Shown: in pieces, positions 1-9,847 of the stretch | Position numbering within the stretch: the stretch's first letter is position 1 | Layout: each line of letters opens with the position of its first letter | Assembly: GCF_036699995.1 (NCBI RefSeq) | Contig: NZ_CP144906.1 | Location: 5,399,501-5,463,500, forward strand | DNA from: Clostridium beijerinckii | GTDB lineage: Bacteria > Bacillota > Clostridia > Clostridiales > Clostridiaceae | Length of the DNA stretch: 64,000 nucleotides | Reading direction: 5' to 3' | Made by a program: the position numbers and the translations under genes | The notes under the pieces: model-generated | What the model saw: the letters and a program-made list of their open reading frames with translations, nothing else | Database searches by the model: none | What the model was told of the DNA's origin: nothing

Positions 1-1386
1 TCTTATATTTTGAATTATCAGATAGCTTTTTACAGTATTTATTTCTTCTTTTACAGTAATAATATCTTTTCCATTATTTAAACTTGTTCTATAGAATTTA
101 CCCAAGGCTTTTATCATTTCATATATTGTTTTATTTTTTCCGAGTAGAGCTAAAGAATTAATAGTATCAAACGTATTGTATAGAAAGTGAGGCTTTATTT
201 GTGACATTAACAAATTCAATTCATTTTGCCTTTTTATCTTTTCATCTTTACGTATTTTATCCAAAAGTAAATTAATTTGAGAAATTGCAATGTTATATCC
301 CTTTTTTAATTCTCCTACTTCATCATTGTACGTTTTTATATTAACAATATTAAACTCTCCACTTTGAATCCCCTTCATTGATTCACTAAGCTTCTTTAAA
401 GGCATTGTTATAAATTTAGATATTACTATAGACCCAATAATGATTAATAGGAAATTTATTATACTAAAACATAAAAGAAAATAATTAGTATACTTTGTTT
501 GCTCTGGAGATTCATTGTATTCTGCCACAGTCGTCAGATTCCAGTTGTAGTCTGAATTTTTAAGATTTGATATTATATAATCTTTATCTTGTATTCTTTC
601 CTCTAGAAAAAACACTTTTGATTTAGAATCATTATAATTTTTTATTCTACTTAGCATTTTAGAATCAGCCTCTGACCCTGTTATCAATTCACCTTTATCA
701 TTCTTTATAATCAGTCTTGTTCCATACTGATTATTTAGCTTCAAACTTAAATTATAGAACGCATTCTCGTTCATATTTATAATTATTAAACCAATTTTTT
801 CACCGGTATTTATATCATTTATTTCTCTTATGAGGGATACATAATTATTACCATAACCCTCAAAAAATCCTCCACCATTTAATCTTAGTATATATTTACC
901 CTTACCCTCTAATAATTCATTATACCATTCAGAATTTTTAATCTTATCCATCTGAAAATCCTTATAAAAGACATTTTCAGAATAATACTTATTGCCATAG
1001 TTATCTAATATATATATTGAAGATATATTAGAGCTAAAATTAGTGAATTGTATCAGATAATTACTAATATTATCATAGGCATTTCCTTCTTTCTGAACTC
1101 TCTTTAATGTATTTTGAACATTGTCACTTGATATAATCATCTTTGAGACATTATTAACATTATCAATTATCATGCTCGTATTAGTTTCTGCACTTTCCAA
1201 AACCTCAACTGAACTTTGTTTCATCTTTTCTATATTATAAATAGAATTTATTTTCTTATATGCAAAGGTAAGTATGACTGTTGAAAGCACAAAAATTATT
1301 GAAAAATATACAATAATTTTTATACTTATTTTCGAATTTAAATATTTATCTTTCAAATTCTTTAATATAAAAAATTTATTATACAT
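1..1386 (-). CDS. YesM-type sensor histidine kinase, C-terminus cut off by window edge
   Basis: An uninterrupted frame runs from the ATG at 1386 to the window edge (462 codons). GAGGAT lies 8 bases before the ATG. One membrane segment lies near residues 17-37, then a long extracellular sensor region, a second membrane segment, a HAMP-like linker, and the His_kinase signature with the phospho-accepting His in KPHFLYNT. The last visible residues are YLIIQNIR; the ATPase domain, about 130 residues in this family, lies outside. It follows a solute-binding protein gene by 15 bases, so the two likely form one unit. Such kinases usually pair with an AraC-type YesN response regulator, which would lie beyond the edge. 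Ligand unknown; a sugar is inferred from the partner. Confidence 0.85.
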   Translation of the reverse strand, partial: MYNKFFILKNLKDKYLNSKISIKIIVYFSIIFVLSTVILTFAYKKINSIYNIEKMKQSSVEVLESAETNTSMIIDNVNNVSKMIISSDNVQNTLKRVQKEGNAYDNISNYLIQFTNFSSNISSIYILDNYGNKYYSENVFYKDFQMDKIKNSEWYNELLEGKGKYILRLNGGGFFEGYGNNYVSLIREINDINTGEKIGLIIINMNENAFYNLSLKLNNQYGTRLIIKNDKGELITGSEADSKMLSRIKNYNDSKSKVFFLEERIQDKDYIISNLKNSDYNWNLTTVAEYNESPEQTKYTNYFLLCFSIINFLLIIIGSIVISKFITMPLKKLSESMKGIQSGEFNIVNIKTYNDEVGELKKGYNIAISQINLLLDKIRKDEKIKRQNELNLLMSQIKPHFLYNTFDTINSLALLGKNKTIYEMIKALGKFYRTSLNNGKDIITVKEEINTVKSYLIIQNIR

Positions 1387-1401
1387 TTAATCATATCCTC
1401 A

Positions 1402-2682
1402 TCATTCTATTTTCACCATTTCCTTTGTGAATTCTTCAGGACTTATTTGTCCTTTAAACAACTGACTAACTAATTCCTTTTCTTTGTTTCCTTTTTCCTC
1501 CCCCAAGTAAATATCGCCATATAAGCTATATGATGCGTTCTCTGTTAACGTCTCTAATTCTTTAGATAATTTATTTACCTTACTCTTATCATCAGTGTAT
1601 TTCCATGCTGGAAGTCCCGAACCGAATTCAAAATATCTTTTTGATATTCTTTCAGCTATAAATTTTGCCGCATCAACAGCCTCTTTCTTATATTTTGTAT
1701 TATTGCTTACCATTAAGTGATCCACTGCTCCACCTAAAAATTCTCTATCATTCCCATCTCCTTCTTTAACTATCGGGAATTTCTTAACGATTACATCCTC
1801 CTTTATAGATGGGTCCATATTCCCTATCTCACCGATGAACCAGTTTCCTGTATAGTACATAGGAATCTTTCCTTGTTTAAATAAAATTTCAGACTCATCT
1901 CTTGTAAGCTCCATACTTGATTCATTAAAAGCCTTTAAATCTATTAATTCCTTTAATCTATATGCGGCCTTTAATATTGTATCACTTTTATTTGCGCCTA
2001 TATGTGGATCACTAGTTCCGCCTATTCCTCCTTCTCGTAGCGCTAAAATATCATAATAGAGAATTCCTGTCCAATTATCTTTTTCCCCTACTAAAAGAGG
2101 TGTTATACCTTTATTCCTAAAAGCTTTTATTGCATCTAGAAATTCATCATAATTTTCTGGTACTTTAATATTTGCTTGTGAAAAAAGCTTTGTATTACAG
2201 TAAAATGTCCCAACTGATAAGGTCATTGGTAATCCATATATGTTGTTATCGTAAGTTACATTGTTAAGCATATCTTTATTAATCTTATCTTTTGTATCTT
2301 CATCTATATATTCATTAAGATTTAATACTTTTCCAGATTCTATAAATGGCTTACTAAAGCCACCTCCCCAAGAATAAAATATATCAGGTAGCTCGTTTAC
2401 AGCAAATGCTGTCTTTATCTTTGCCTTATACCTTTCATTTTCCACAGCCTCAACTTTAATTTGGACATTAGGATTAGCCTTATTCCATTCTTCCACCGTA
2501 TCCTGAATTATCCTTCCATTAGCATCCATTGTGGTTTGTGACCATATATGCCACATTGTTAATGTTATTTTTTCTTTATTTTCTGTATCATTTTTGTTAT
2601 CTAAAGAGCAACCACCGAAACTAACTAAAAATATTAAAATTATAGGAAATAAAATTACTTTTTTAATAATTATCCCTCCCAA
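1402..2682 (-). CDS. Extracellular solute-binding lipoprotein, family 1 (sugar type)
   Basis: About 420 residues with a hydrophobic signal and lipobox SFGGC (Cys about 25), so a lipid-anchored binding protein outside the membrane. The body has the family 1 sugar-binding pattern (TMWHIW near the N terminus, YYTGNW in the second lobe). No permease or ATPase gene is adjacent; instead a YesM-type kinase follows directly, so it may feed ligand information to the kinase rather than serve transport. The start is odd. The only in-frame canonical codon after the upstream stop is TTG at 2682, but a GGGAGGG ribosome site lies downstream of it, placing initiation best at a non-canonical ATT a few codons later. 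The mature protein is not affected. Confidence 0.85.
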   Translation of the reverse strand: MGGIIIKKVILFPIILIFLVSFGGCSLDNKNDTENKEKITLTMWHIWSQTTMDANGRIIQDTVEEWNKANPNVQIKVEAVENERYKAKIKTAFAVNELPDIFYSWGGGFSKPFIESGKVLNLNEYIDEDTKDKINKDMLNNVTYDNNIYGLPMTLSVGTFYCNTKLFSQANIKVPENYDEFLDAIKAFRNKGITPLLVGEKDNWTGILYYDILALREGGIGGTSDPHIGANKSDTILKAAYRLKELIDLKAFNESSMELTRDESEILFKQGKIPMYYTGNWFIGEIGNMDPSIKEDVIVKKFPIVKEGDGNDREFLGGAVDHLMVSNNTKYKKEAVDAAKFIAERISKRYFEFGSGLPAWKYTDDKSKVNKLSKELETLTENASYSLYGDIYLGEEKGNKEKELVSQLFKGQISPEEFTKEMVKIE

Positions 2683-3001
2683 AGAAACTGATAATTAGAT
2701 AGATACTGAGCAATTACTGTATAACTTTGCTATAAGCATTTTTATAAACAAAACTAATCTCATCTTCCTACCTGATAAAAAATTCTCACTTATCATTATA
2801 AATTTTAATGTACTTTACTATGATATCATCAGTTTCCTAATTTATAGTTGATAAACTTATTCTAGATCTTTCTGCCTTTAAATTTTCCTTCTTTAACTAT
2901 ATCTGTATTATGCTTTTACTGCAAGACTTCAAGTTCTTCTTCAAGCATAAATATACTTTATGTTTTGATAAAACCGAAATTCACCTATTAATACAGCTCA
3001 T
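2683..3001. other. Intergenic region, no gene seen
   Basis: 319 bases between the solute-binding protein and the chemoreceptor. I see no ORF with a ribosome site and no clear terminator hairpin. It must hold the promoter for the leftward binding protein / kinase unit, but I cannot place it with confidence. Confidence 0.4.
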
Positions 3002-4714
3002 TTAGATAGTAAACCTGTTAATTACCTCATTCAATTTTAATGTTAATTCACTTTGATTCTGCGTATTAAATGAAATTTGTTCTACTTCTTTGGTTACTTC
3101 ATTTATACTATCTAATATTTCATTAGAATTGTTTTTAGATTTCTCTATATTACTTGAAAACTCTCTCATTGTACTATCTACATTGTCAATATTTGAATTT
3201 ATTGCCTTTACCATGATAGCAATTTCCTCAGACATTTCATTTATAAATCTAGCATCATTTTCATAACTTTTACTGGATTCTATCATAAACTCATAATCAT
3301 CGTTTACGTTTTGTTCTATATACTTTAAAATTCCTTTTGAATTTTCTGATAAATATTCAAATACATTTTTTATTTCTTCTACAATTCCATGAATACCACT
3401 TACAGTAGTAATAGATTCTTCTGCTAGCTTTCCAACCTCATCTGCAACAACTGAGAAACCTTTTCCCATTTCTCCCGCTCTTGCTGCTTCTATTCTTGCA
3501 TTTAAGGCTAAAAGGTTAGTCTCTGAAGCAATGCTTACTATAGATTCACTTAAAACTTCTATTTCTTTAACTACCTTTCCCCTCTCTATAGCATCTTTAA
3601 TTTTTTTGTTTTTCTCCTCATATATCTTTCTAGATAATTGTATGGAATCTTCGCTTTTTTCCATCATGCTACTTGATTTAGTTTTTATATCTACTGATTT
3701 TCTAACCTCTTGATTTACTATTGCAGCTAGATTATTTATATTTTCATTAATCTTTTGGATAGATAAAACAAATTTCTCGGTTGATGAACTCGTCTGCTCA
3801 GCTCCCACTGCTATTTCATCTGTCGATTCATTTATAAAAGAAAGCTTTGAACTTATCTCGTGAACAGATGCAGTTAATTCCTCAGATGACGCTGATAGTT
3901 CTGTTGAGTTATCTAGAATTGTCCTAATAAGTTCCCTTACATTTTTCAATGCTATATTAAGAGCGTCTCCTGTTTGTGCAAATTCATCTTTTCCCTTAAG
4001 TATAATTTCCTCCGAAAAATTATACTGTGCAAGATTATTTGCATAATTCTTTATCTTCTTTAAAGGTACTATCATATTTCTAGTCATTGCATATCCTAAA
4101 ACTATAGTAAGAATCAACCCTGCTATTATAAAAGTTAATATTTGTATCTCTACCTTACTATATAAATCAGCATTGTTAATATTCTCATTCTTTGCCTTAA
4201 TCGAGCTATACTCTAGTAATTTAGTTAGCGATGCTGCAACCTTGCTTCGTGATACTGATAAACTTCGATAATCTAGTATAGCTTCATCATAATTATTTTC
4301 CTTTACAAGCTTTAGCAATGAATTACTTTTTTCCTTATAATCCTTATAAATTTCATTATAATTTAGAAGCTCATTCTCTTGATAGTCATCTAAATTTAGC
4401 TCTCTATATTCATCTATAAGTATATTTCCTTGTTCAAATCCTTTTAAAATGTCATCATTTAATTTTTTTATCATTAATTCATCTCTATCATAAATTAGGC
4501 TTAATATGTTATTATTTATTTCCAATGAATTTGCGTTTAATCTATGTAAAACATCTATAGATACAAGATCTGTATTGTACATACTATCTGATGCATTATT
4601 AACTTTACTTAAACTCTTTAAACCTATGACTCCTACCGATGTTATAATTATGAATAATAGCGTGTATGAAATTACCAATCTTTTGCCTACACTAAAATTA
4701 TTCCCAAAATTCAT
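3002..4714 (-). CDS. Methyl-accepting chemotaxis protein
   Basis: A 570-residue transmembrane chemoreceptor. TM1 is at about residues 12-32, a helical extracellular domain of the four-helix-bundle kind follows to about 188, TM2 is at about 189-210, then HAMP to about 262 and a long cytoplasmic coiled coil. The conserved signalling tip ([19 protein letters not shown]) at about residues 395-415 contacts CheW and CheA. It lies between two sugar-binding protein genes in the same orientation, which suggests, but does not show, that it senses a sugar. No C-terminal CheR-binding pentapeptide is present. Confidence 0.93.
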   Translation of the reverse strand: MNFGNNFSVGKRLVISYTLLFIIITSVGVIGLKSLSKVNNASDSMYNTDLVSIDVLHRLNANSLEINNNILSLIYDRDELMIKKLNDDILKGFEQGNILIDEYRELNLDDYQENELLNYNEIYKDYKEKSNSLLKLVKENNYDEAILDYRSLSVSRSKVAASLTKLLEYSSIKAKNENINNADLYSKVEIQILTFIIAGLILTIVLGYAMTRNMIVPLKKIKNYANNLAQYNFSEEIILKGKDEFAQTGDALNIALKNVRELIRTILDNSTELSASSEELTASVHEISSKLSFINESTDEIAVGAEQTSSSTEKFVLSIQKINENINNLAAIVNQEVRKSVDIKTKSSSMMEKSEDSIQLSRKIYEEKNKKIKDAIERGKVVKEIEVLSESIVSIASETNLLALNARIEAARAGEMGKGFSVVADEVGKLAEESITTVSGIHGIVEEIKNVFEYLSENSKGILKYIEQNVNDDYEFMIESSKSYENDARFINEMSEEIAIMVKAINSNIDNVDSTMREFSSNIEKSKNNSNEILDSINEVTKEVEQISFNTQNQSELTLKLNEVINRFTI

Positions 4715-4835
4715 CCTCTAAACCTCCTTGTAACCTTTAGTTCAAAGCTTGATTTTCATATGTATCTTAAATCACTTATAAATCATTCCCTATTACCAAT
4801 TAATATGTATAGTTATTTAATTAAATAGCAATAAA

Positions 4836-4902
4836 AAGGGTAACTCAATTTGAAAATATACTAAAGTAAATTTGAATACATTAATCATTTGAGTTAGCCC
4901 TT
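4836..4902 (-). terminator. Terminator after the sugar ABC operon
   Basis: The arms AAGGGTAACTCAA and TTGAGTTAGCCCTT pair across a loop of about 40 bases. Read leftward, the stem is followed by TTTTTATTG. It lies just past the stop of the binding-protein gene. Confidence 0.7.
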
Positions 4903-4926
4903 ATTAATTTTATTTGTATTTAATTA

Positions 4927-5952
4927 TTATTTAGTTTCTGTTGTAAATTGCTTTTGTTTTTCTTTTCCGTATTCAACAATTTTATCTGGAGTTACCCATT
5001 TAACTGGTACTGGATAAACATCATCAACTTTTTCACCTTTTATTTTCTTATCTAAAGTATCAATTATAGTTTTACCTATTGCATAAGAATCTTGGTCAAC
5101 AATTCCTGATATTAAATTGCTACTTACACCATTTTCCCAAGTTGGAGTATAGTCAAAACCAAAGTGATAGATACTTCCTGATTTACCTTGAGATTTTATA
5201 GCTTCCATTACACCTGTATCTGGTCCTTCTGATCCTAATGAGAATACAGCTACCATATCAGGATTTGATGTTATTTGTCCTTCTAATTGTCTTTTAGATT
5301 CTGCTGATTGGTCATTATCTTGGATTGGTTCTAACCACTCAAAATTCTTGGCATCTGCTCCCATAACTTTTTCAAATCCAGCTTTTATTCCATCTTGTCT
5401 ATATGTCATAGTTGTTTGAGTTAAGTTTACTGCTGCCATTGCAATTTTACCTTTTGTGATGCCCTTTTCCTTTAAAGCTTTAGCACCATTTTCACCAAGT
5501 TGTTCTCCTGCTAGCTTATTGTCTGTTCCTATATAAGATGTTCTATTTTCTTTTGTCTTTACATCAGCATCAAAAGTTACTACTGGAATTCCCTTATCAT
5601 TTGCTTCCTTAACCTTCTTATCAAACATATCTGGATCCATTGGAGCAATAGCTATCCCTGCTGCTTTATTCTTTATAGCTTCGTCAAGGAATCCTATATG
5701 CTTTTCGTTCTTTTGTGTTTCATTTGGTGGTGAAGTTTTAACTACTAAATCATATCCTAATGCCTTAGCCTCATCCTCGGCTGCTTTCTTCATAGGTGAC
5801 CAGTAAGCTCCTGTATCAACTATTGGAATAAAATAAATAACCTTTTTTCCACTTGTACTTGCTGTTCCCCCAGATTGTGTCTTTGTTCCACACCCTGCTA
5901 AGCTACCAACAATAAACACTGTTGATAATAAAGCAATTATTTTCTTCTTCAT
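4927..5952 (-). CDS. Sugar ABC transporter substrate-binding lipoprotein (CUT2/RbsB type)
   Basis: A 341-residue periplasmic-binding-protein-like lipoprotein with lipobox SLAGC (Cys21). The mature part follows the ribose/galactose-binding fold: IYFIPIVDTGAYW at the start, AAGIAIAPMDPD in the first lobe, GIPVVTFDAD, then DMVAVFSLGSEGPDTG and FGFDYTP in the second lobe. Third gene of a leftward ATPase-permease-binding protein operon, 118 bases after the permease. The gene order and the nearby GH43/GH3 pentosidases make a pentose or related monosaccharide a reasonable substrate, but the residues do not settle it; galactoside import is an alternative. Confidence 0.88.
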   Translation of the reverse strand: MKKKIIALLSTVFIVGSLAGCGTKTQSGGTASTSGKKVIYFIPIVDTGAYWSPMKKAAEDEAKALGYDLVVKTSPPNETQKNEKHIGFLDEAIKNKAAGIAIAPMDPDMFDKKVKEANDKGIPVVTFDADVKTKENRTSYIGTDNKLAGEQLGENGAKALKEKGITKGKIAMAAVNLTQTTMTYRQDGIKAGFEKVMGADAKNFEWLEPIQDNDQSAESKRQLEGQITSNPDMVAVFSLGSEGPDTGVMEAIKSQGKSGSIYHFGFDYTPTWENGVSSNLISGIVDQDSYAIGKTIIDTLDKKIKGEKVDDVYPVPVKWVTPDKIVEYGKEKQKQFTTETK

Positions 5953-6070
5953 AATTTTTCCCCTTTCGTAATTCCAATTTTTTAGATATGTTTTTATATT
6001 TTAAGCCTTATTCAGTAGTAAACACTTAAGCCTCAAATCTACCAAATTACGCTCAAACGACTTTTTATGA

Positions 6071-7087
6071 TTAGCTTTTTTTCTTAAATAAACTTCCTTT
6101 TCTGTAGAAGTCAACAACTATAGCAAGTACAATAACAGCTCCTGTTACAGCTTGTTGTAAGAATGAGTTAATTCCAAGAATTGCTAATCCACTTTGGAAT
6201 ACTTGTATAGTAAATATTCCTACCATAGCTCCACCGATGGTTCCTACTCCTCCACCGAATTGTACTCCACCCATGATTGCACCAGCCATTGCAAATAGAT
6301 CTGGACCATTTATTTCACTTGGAGCACCAACATTTATACTAGACATTAGTAATATACCAGCTATTGCAGCTAAAACACCTTCTATTGCATATACCTTTAT
6401 AACATGCTTGTTTACATTTATTCCTGATAATCTTCCTGCTTCCTTGTTTGATCCAACCACATAGCAGTATCTACCAAATCTTGTATTTTTCATTAAGTAA
6501 GCCATTACTAATACTATTATGATGAATACTATGGTGTTAGTGTGTATTATTGATATTCCAACTTCTGTGTTAGAAATATTATAGAACCAATCTGGAACAC
6601 CCTTTATATAAATCCCATTTGTAAAAAATAGTATTAATCCTCTTATTAAATAACTTGTACCCATAGTAAGTATAAAAGATTCTAATTTAAATTTTGTAAT
6701 TAATACTCCATTAAATAATCCCCAAACTGCACCTACTAATAACCCTGCAAGTAAAGAAACTGGTACGCTAACCCCTTTTACAGCTAGATAGGCTACTGTA
6801 CATCCAGAAAATGCAGCTATTGCACCAATGGAAAGATCAACACCTCCAGTTATTATTACCATAGTAATAGCAACAGTTAAAATTCCCACTGTAGGAATTT
6901 GTCTTAAGAAATTTGAAGCATTTGCTGCTCCCAAAAAGTCCGGGCTTGCTATTGAGAATACTAAAATAAGCACTACAAGTACTAGATAGATTGAATATTT
7001 GAGAAATAAGTTTTTAATATTAAACCCTTCCTTTTTCATCTTAATACCTTCTTCTTGTACAATTTTATTATTAATTGTTTGATTCAT
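6071..7087 (-). CDS. Sugar ABC transporter permease (CUT2/RbsC type)
   Basis: About 338 residues with 8-10 membrane helices and the family landmarks: TGGVDLSIGAIAAFSG, SFILTMGTSYLIRG, and AMAGAIMGGVQFGGGVGTIGGA near the C terminus, typical of BPD_transp_2 permeases. I chose the ATG at 7087 because GGAGG lies about 10 bases before it; a longer TTG start at 7105 would overlap that ribosome site. The start overlaps the end of the ATPase gene, so the two are probably translationally coupled. It forms the membrane channel for the neighbouring ATPase and binding protein. Confidence 0.9.
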   Translation of the reverse strand: MNQTINNKIVQEEGIKMKKEGFNIKNLFLKYSIYLVLVVLILVFSIASPDFLGAANASNFLRQIPTVGILTVAITMVIITGGVDLSIGAIAAFSGCTVAYLAVKGVSVPVSLLAGLLVGAVWGLFNGVLITKFKLESFILTMGTSYLIRGLILFFTNGIYIKGVPDWFYNISNTEVGISIIHTNTIVFIIIVLVMAYLMKNTRFGRYCYVVGSNKEAGRLSGINVNKHVIKVYAIEGVLAAIAGILLMSSINVGAPSEINGPDLFAMAGAIMGGVQFGGGVGTIGGAMVGIFTIQVFQSGLAILGINSFLQQAVTGAVIVLAIVVDFYRKGSLFKKKS

Positions 7088-8582
7088 CTTTATTAATCCC
7101 TCCAAGCGTAGCTAATTTCATAATCTTTTCTTGTGTCGCTTCTTCTCTGCTAAGTTCTCCAGTGAGTTTTCCTTCACACATAACATATATTCTATCTGAC
7201 ATACCTAATAATTCAGGTAATTCAGAAGACACCATTATAACTACTTTGCCCTTTCTAACTAGATCATTCATTATGTGATATATTTCAGCTTTAGTACCAA
7301 CGTCTATTCCTTTAGTTGGCTCATCAAAAATAAATATTTCCGAGTCCGTATTTAACCATTTAGCTAGTATTAATTTTTGTTGATTTCCACCTGATAATGT
7401 TCCTGCCATAACATCAAGATTTGCTGTTTTAATCTCAAGTGCGTCCTTAAATCTTTCTCCAGTTTCCCTTAACTTTTTATGATTTAACACAAAATCTTTT
7501 AAGTTAGTTAAAGTTATATTATCAAGTACACTCATTACTAGAGATAATCCTTGACTTTTCCTATCTTCTGTTAAAAGGCAGATACCATTATTGATTGCAT
7601 CCATAGGTGAATTAATCTTAACTTCCTTCCCATTGATTTTTACCTTACCTTCACTTATTTTATCAGCGCCAAATACAAGCCTCATAAGTTCTGTTCTACC
7701 TGATCCAACCAAACCAGCTAGTCCTAAAATTTCACCTTTTCTTGCTTTTAAACTAACATTCTTAACTCTACCAACATTATCACTAATATTTTCTACTTCT
7801 AAAACGTATTCTTTAGGCTCAAAAATCTCCTTAGGAAATAGCTCTGTCAAATCTCTTCCTACCATCATATTTATAAGTCTTTCCTGAGTTATCCCTTCTA
7901 GTTCACAGCTTTCAATATAAGTACCATCTCTGAGTACTGTAGCTCTATCACAAATATCAAAAACCTCTTTTAATCTATGTGATATATATATTGCTGCAAC
8001 ACCTTCCTTTTTTAGTGTTTTTATAACTTTAAAAAGGTTTTCAACGTCCTTCTGAGATAACGATGTTGTTGGTTCATCAAAAATAATCGCTTTTGCATTT
8101 AAACTTATTGCCTTTGCTATTTCCACCATCTGTTTCTTTGCAGTTGGAAGCTGCATAACTAGGTCAGTAGCTTTTATATCTATTCCTAATTTTTTTATTA
8201 TAGAATCTGTATCTTCGTGTAATTTCTTGTAGTCAACAATGCCCAAGGCTTCATTTTTATATGGTAGTCTTCCCATATAAACATTTTCTGCAACTGTCAA
8301 TGTCTCTGCTAGATTTAGCTCTTGATGAACAAATCCAATACCTAATTGTGCAGCTTTAGTTGGATTAATAACTCCACAATCAACTCCTTCAACAAATATT
8401 TGACCTTCATCCTGTGTATGAACTCCTCCAAGTATTTTCATTAAAGTTGATTTTCCAGCACCGTTTTCTCCTAATAAAGCATGTACTTCACCTTTTTTAA
8501 TTTCCAACTGTGCTCCCTTAAGAGCATAAACTCCTGGAAATCTTTTATGTATATTTTTCATTTCTAAAAATACATTACTCAA
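7071..8582 (-). CDS. Sugar ABC transporter ATP-binding protein, two cassettes (RbsA/XylG/MglA type)
   Basis: About 503 residues with two fused ABC domains. Domain 1 has Walker A GENGAGKS and Walker B IIFDEPT; its signature region (LPTAKKQMVEIAKAI) departs from LSGGQ, as usual in this family. Domain 2 has the degenerate Walker A GLVGSGRTE, a full LSGGNQQK signature and Walker B IFDEPTKGID. First gene of the operon. The start is taken as TTG at 8582, 6 bases after AGGTGG; a TTG at 8597 would precede the ribosome site. Its upstream region contains a duplicated promoter segment with candidate catabolite-control sites. Confidence 0.92.
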   Translation of the reverse strand: MSNVFLEMKNIHKRFPGVYALKGAQLEIKKGEVHALLGENGAGKSTLMKILGGVHTQDEGQIFVEGVDCGVINPTKAAQLGIGFVHQELNLAETLTVAENVYMGRLPYKNEALGIVDYKKLHEDTDSIIKKLGIDIKATDLVMQLPTAKKQMVEIAKAISLNAKAIIFDEPTTSLSQKDVENLFKVIKTLKKEGVAAIYISHRLKEVFDICDRATVLRDGTYIESCELEGITQERLINMMVGRDLTELFPKEIFEPKEYVLEVENISDNVGRVKNVSLKARKGEILGLAGLVGSGRTELMRLVFGADKISEGKVKINGKEVKINSPMDAINNGICLLTEDRKSQGLSLVMSVLDNITLTNLKDFVLNHKKLRETGERFKDALEIKTANLDVMAGTLSGGNQQKLILAKWLNTDSEIFIFDEPTKGIDVGTKAEIYHIMNDLVRKGKVVIMVSSELPELLGMSDRIYVMCEGKLTGELSREEATQEKIMKLATLGGINKDESNN

Positions 8583-8601
8583 TTCTAACCACCTCAACTT
8601 T

Positions 8602-8617
8602 CACTAATCGTTTTCAT
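8602..8617 (-). promoter_or_regulatory. Candidate cre (CcpA) site, proximal copy
   Basis: On the minus strand this reads ATGAAAACGATTAGTG. It matches the clostridial cre pattern WTGWAAACGWTWWCAW at 13 of 16 positions and lies about 20 bases before the ATPase gene. By position a CcpA roadblock or repression site; not tested. Confidence 0.45.
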
Positions 8618-8756
8618 GAACATTTTACAATAATATATTAGTTAGTTATATTTAATATCTTTACCTGTACATTTGAAATTTTTACTTTTTAAATAATGAT
8701 TAAAAAGTTATTAAATCTCTAAGAATACGTTTGCTAAACTCTCATCTTCAAAGCGT

Positions 8757-8772
8757 TTAACATCGTTTACAT
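8757..8772 (-). promoter_or_regulatory. Candidate cre (CcpA) site, distal copy
   Basis: On the minus strand this reads ATGTAAACGATGTTAA, matching WTGWAAACGWTWWCAW at 14 of 16 positions. It has the same position relative to the second promoter repeat as the proximal cre has to the first (155-base spacing). Confidence 0.5.
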
Positions 8773-8961
8773 TTGTTATTTTACAGTAATGCATTAATTA
8801 ATTATATGTAATATCTTTACCTCTACATTTGAAATCTTTACTTATTAAACTTATTTTAAAAAGTCGTTATTTATTAAATTTAATAGAAACTGTTGCTAAA
8901 CCAACAGATTTAGTTTTGTAGAACCTCAATTTTATGAATATAATTCTCTGAAGAATAAAAA

Positions 8962-9094
8962 AGTCGCAGGCGACTGTGGTTAAGTTCCGTATTGTGCTTC
9001 GCACTCTTTTCATAGGTGTAGATTTTTTTCACGCATCTGCCTTTTCGAACGCATGCGAGAAAAATCTGCACATCAGAAATAGCAGCTCTGCTGC
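8962..9094. repeat. Cluster of short GC-richer palindromes (intergenic repeat element)
   Basis: Several hairpins occur in a row: AGTCGC-AG-GCGACT at 8962-8975, GTGC-TTC-GCAC at 8994-9004, a long imperfect stem of TGTAGATTTTTTTCACGCAT against GCATGCGAGAAAAATCTGCA between about 9017 and 9071, and GCAGC-TCT-GCTGC at 9082-9094. The base composition differs from the surrounding AT-rich DNA. No coding potential seen. It looks like a dispersed palindromic element. Confidence 0.5.
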
Positions 9095-9142
9095 ATATAA
9101 GAACATTTTTTACTAGAATATAAATTCCTAAATAATAAAAAA

Positions 9143-9168
9143 AATGTGAATTCCGAAGAACTCACATT
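9143..9168 (-). terminator. Terminator after the nitroreductase gene
   Basis: AATGTGA and TCACATT form a stem with a 12-base loop. On the minus strand it is followed by a run of eight T. Confidence 0.75.
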
Positions 9169-9207
9169 AATTGTATGATTAAATTATGTTAATAGATAAA
9201 TCATTCA

Positions 9208-9726
9208 TTAAAATTTATTATAAAAGACAGTTTGGGAAATATCTTTTCTTTTTTCGTGGTTAGGATTTGGTTTAGCCTCGTTACTTGGATAACCAATTGG
9301 TAAAAGACATACTGGTTCAAGGTCTGTTGGTATATTAAAAGCAGCACGTATAGCAACAGGGTCAAAATGGCCCACCCATGTTGATCCTAAACCAAGCTCA
9401 GCAGCTTGTAGCATCATATGTGTAGCAATAATACTTCCATCAATATCAGTATGGATTTTTCCATCATAACTACGCTCCCATGCTTCATTTTTATCAGCGC
9501 ATATAAGTAAGGCTAACGGTGCATTAAAATGATAAATTGTGCAAGTTTGTAGTTTAGCAAGAGCATCCTCACTTTCAAGTACCAAAATTCTTTGCGGCTG
9601 ACGATTTGCCGCAGTCGGAGCTAATTGGCCTGCTTTTAAAATTAAATTTAAATCCTCCTCACTGATTTTCTTTGTGTCAAAACTTCTCACAGAATATCTT
9701 TTGGTAGCTAATTCTATAAATTTCAT
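9208..9726 (-). CDS. Nitroreductase family protein
   Basis: A 172-residue FMN-dependent oxidoreductase. The N terminus has the family signature KRYSVRSFDTKKISEEDL, followed by APTAANRQPQ, which in this family contacts the flavin phosphate. The central IDGSIIATHMMLQAAELGLGSTWVG and the C-terminal LPIGYP are also typical. The ATG at 9726 was chosen because GGAG lies 8 bases upstream; the ATG at 9744 precedes that site. It probably reduces nitro or quinone compounds with NAD(P)H; substrate unknown. A single gene with its own terminator. A fragment of another flavin reductase lies just upstream. Confidence 0.9.
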   Translation of the reverse strand: MKFIELATKRYSVRSFDTKKISEEDLNLILKAGQLAPTAANRQPQRILVLESEDALAKLQTCTIYHFNAPLALLICADKNEAWERSYDGKIHTDIDGSIIATHMMLQAAELGLGSTWVGHFDPVAIRAAFNIPTDLEPVCLLPIGYPSNEAKPNPNHEKRKDISQTVFYNKF

Positions 9727-9847
9727 ATATACATCTCCATTCATTTAAGTTAATATCTTTATACCTCATCTATTATAACTTTGTAAAATATTTTATGCTT
9801 AAATTTATATAGTAAGAATATATTACCCGATTAGACTAGCTCCTATT

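Larger units (their letters stand above)
8602..8901 (-). repeat. Tandem duplication of the ABC operon control region
   Basis: Two imperfect direct copies of about 140 bases, 8602-8740 and 8757-8901, are offset by about 156 bases. Both contain ATTTTACARTAAT, then TAATATCTTTACCT, then ACATTTGAAAT, TTTACTT, AAAAAGT and TTGCTAAAC. Identity by eye is about 75-80 percent. Each copy begins with a cre-like site. This looks like a duplicated and diverged promoter/leader segment upstream of the sugar transporter. Confidence 0.75.
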
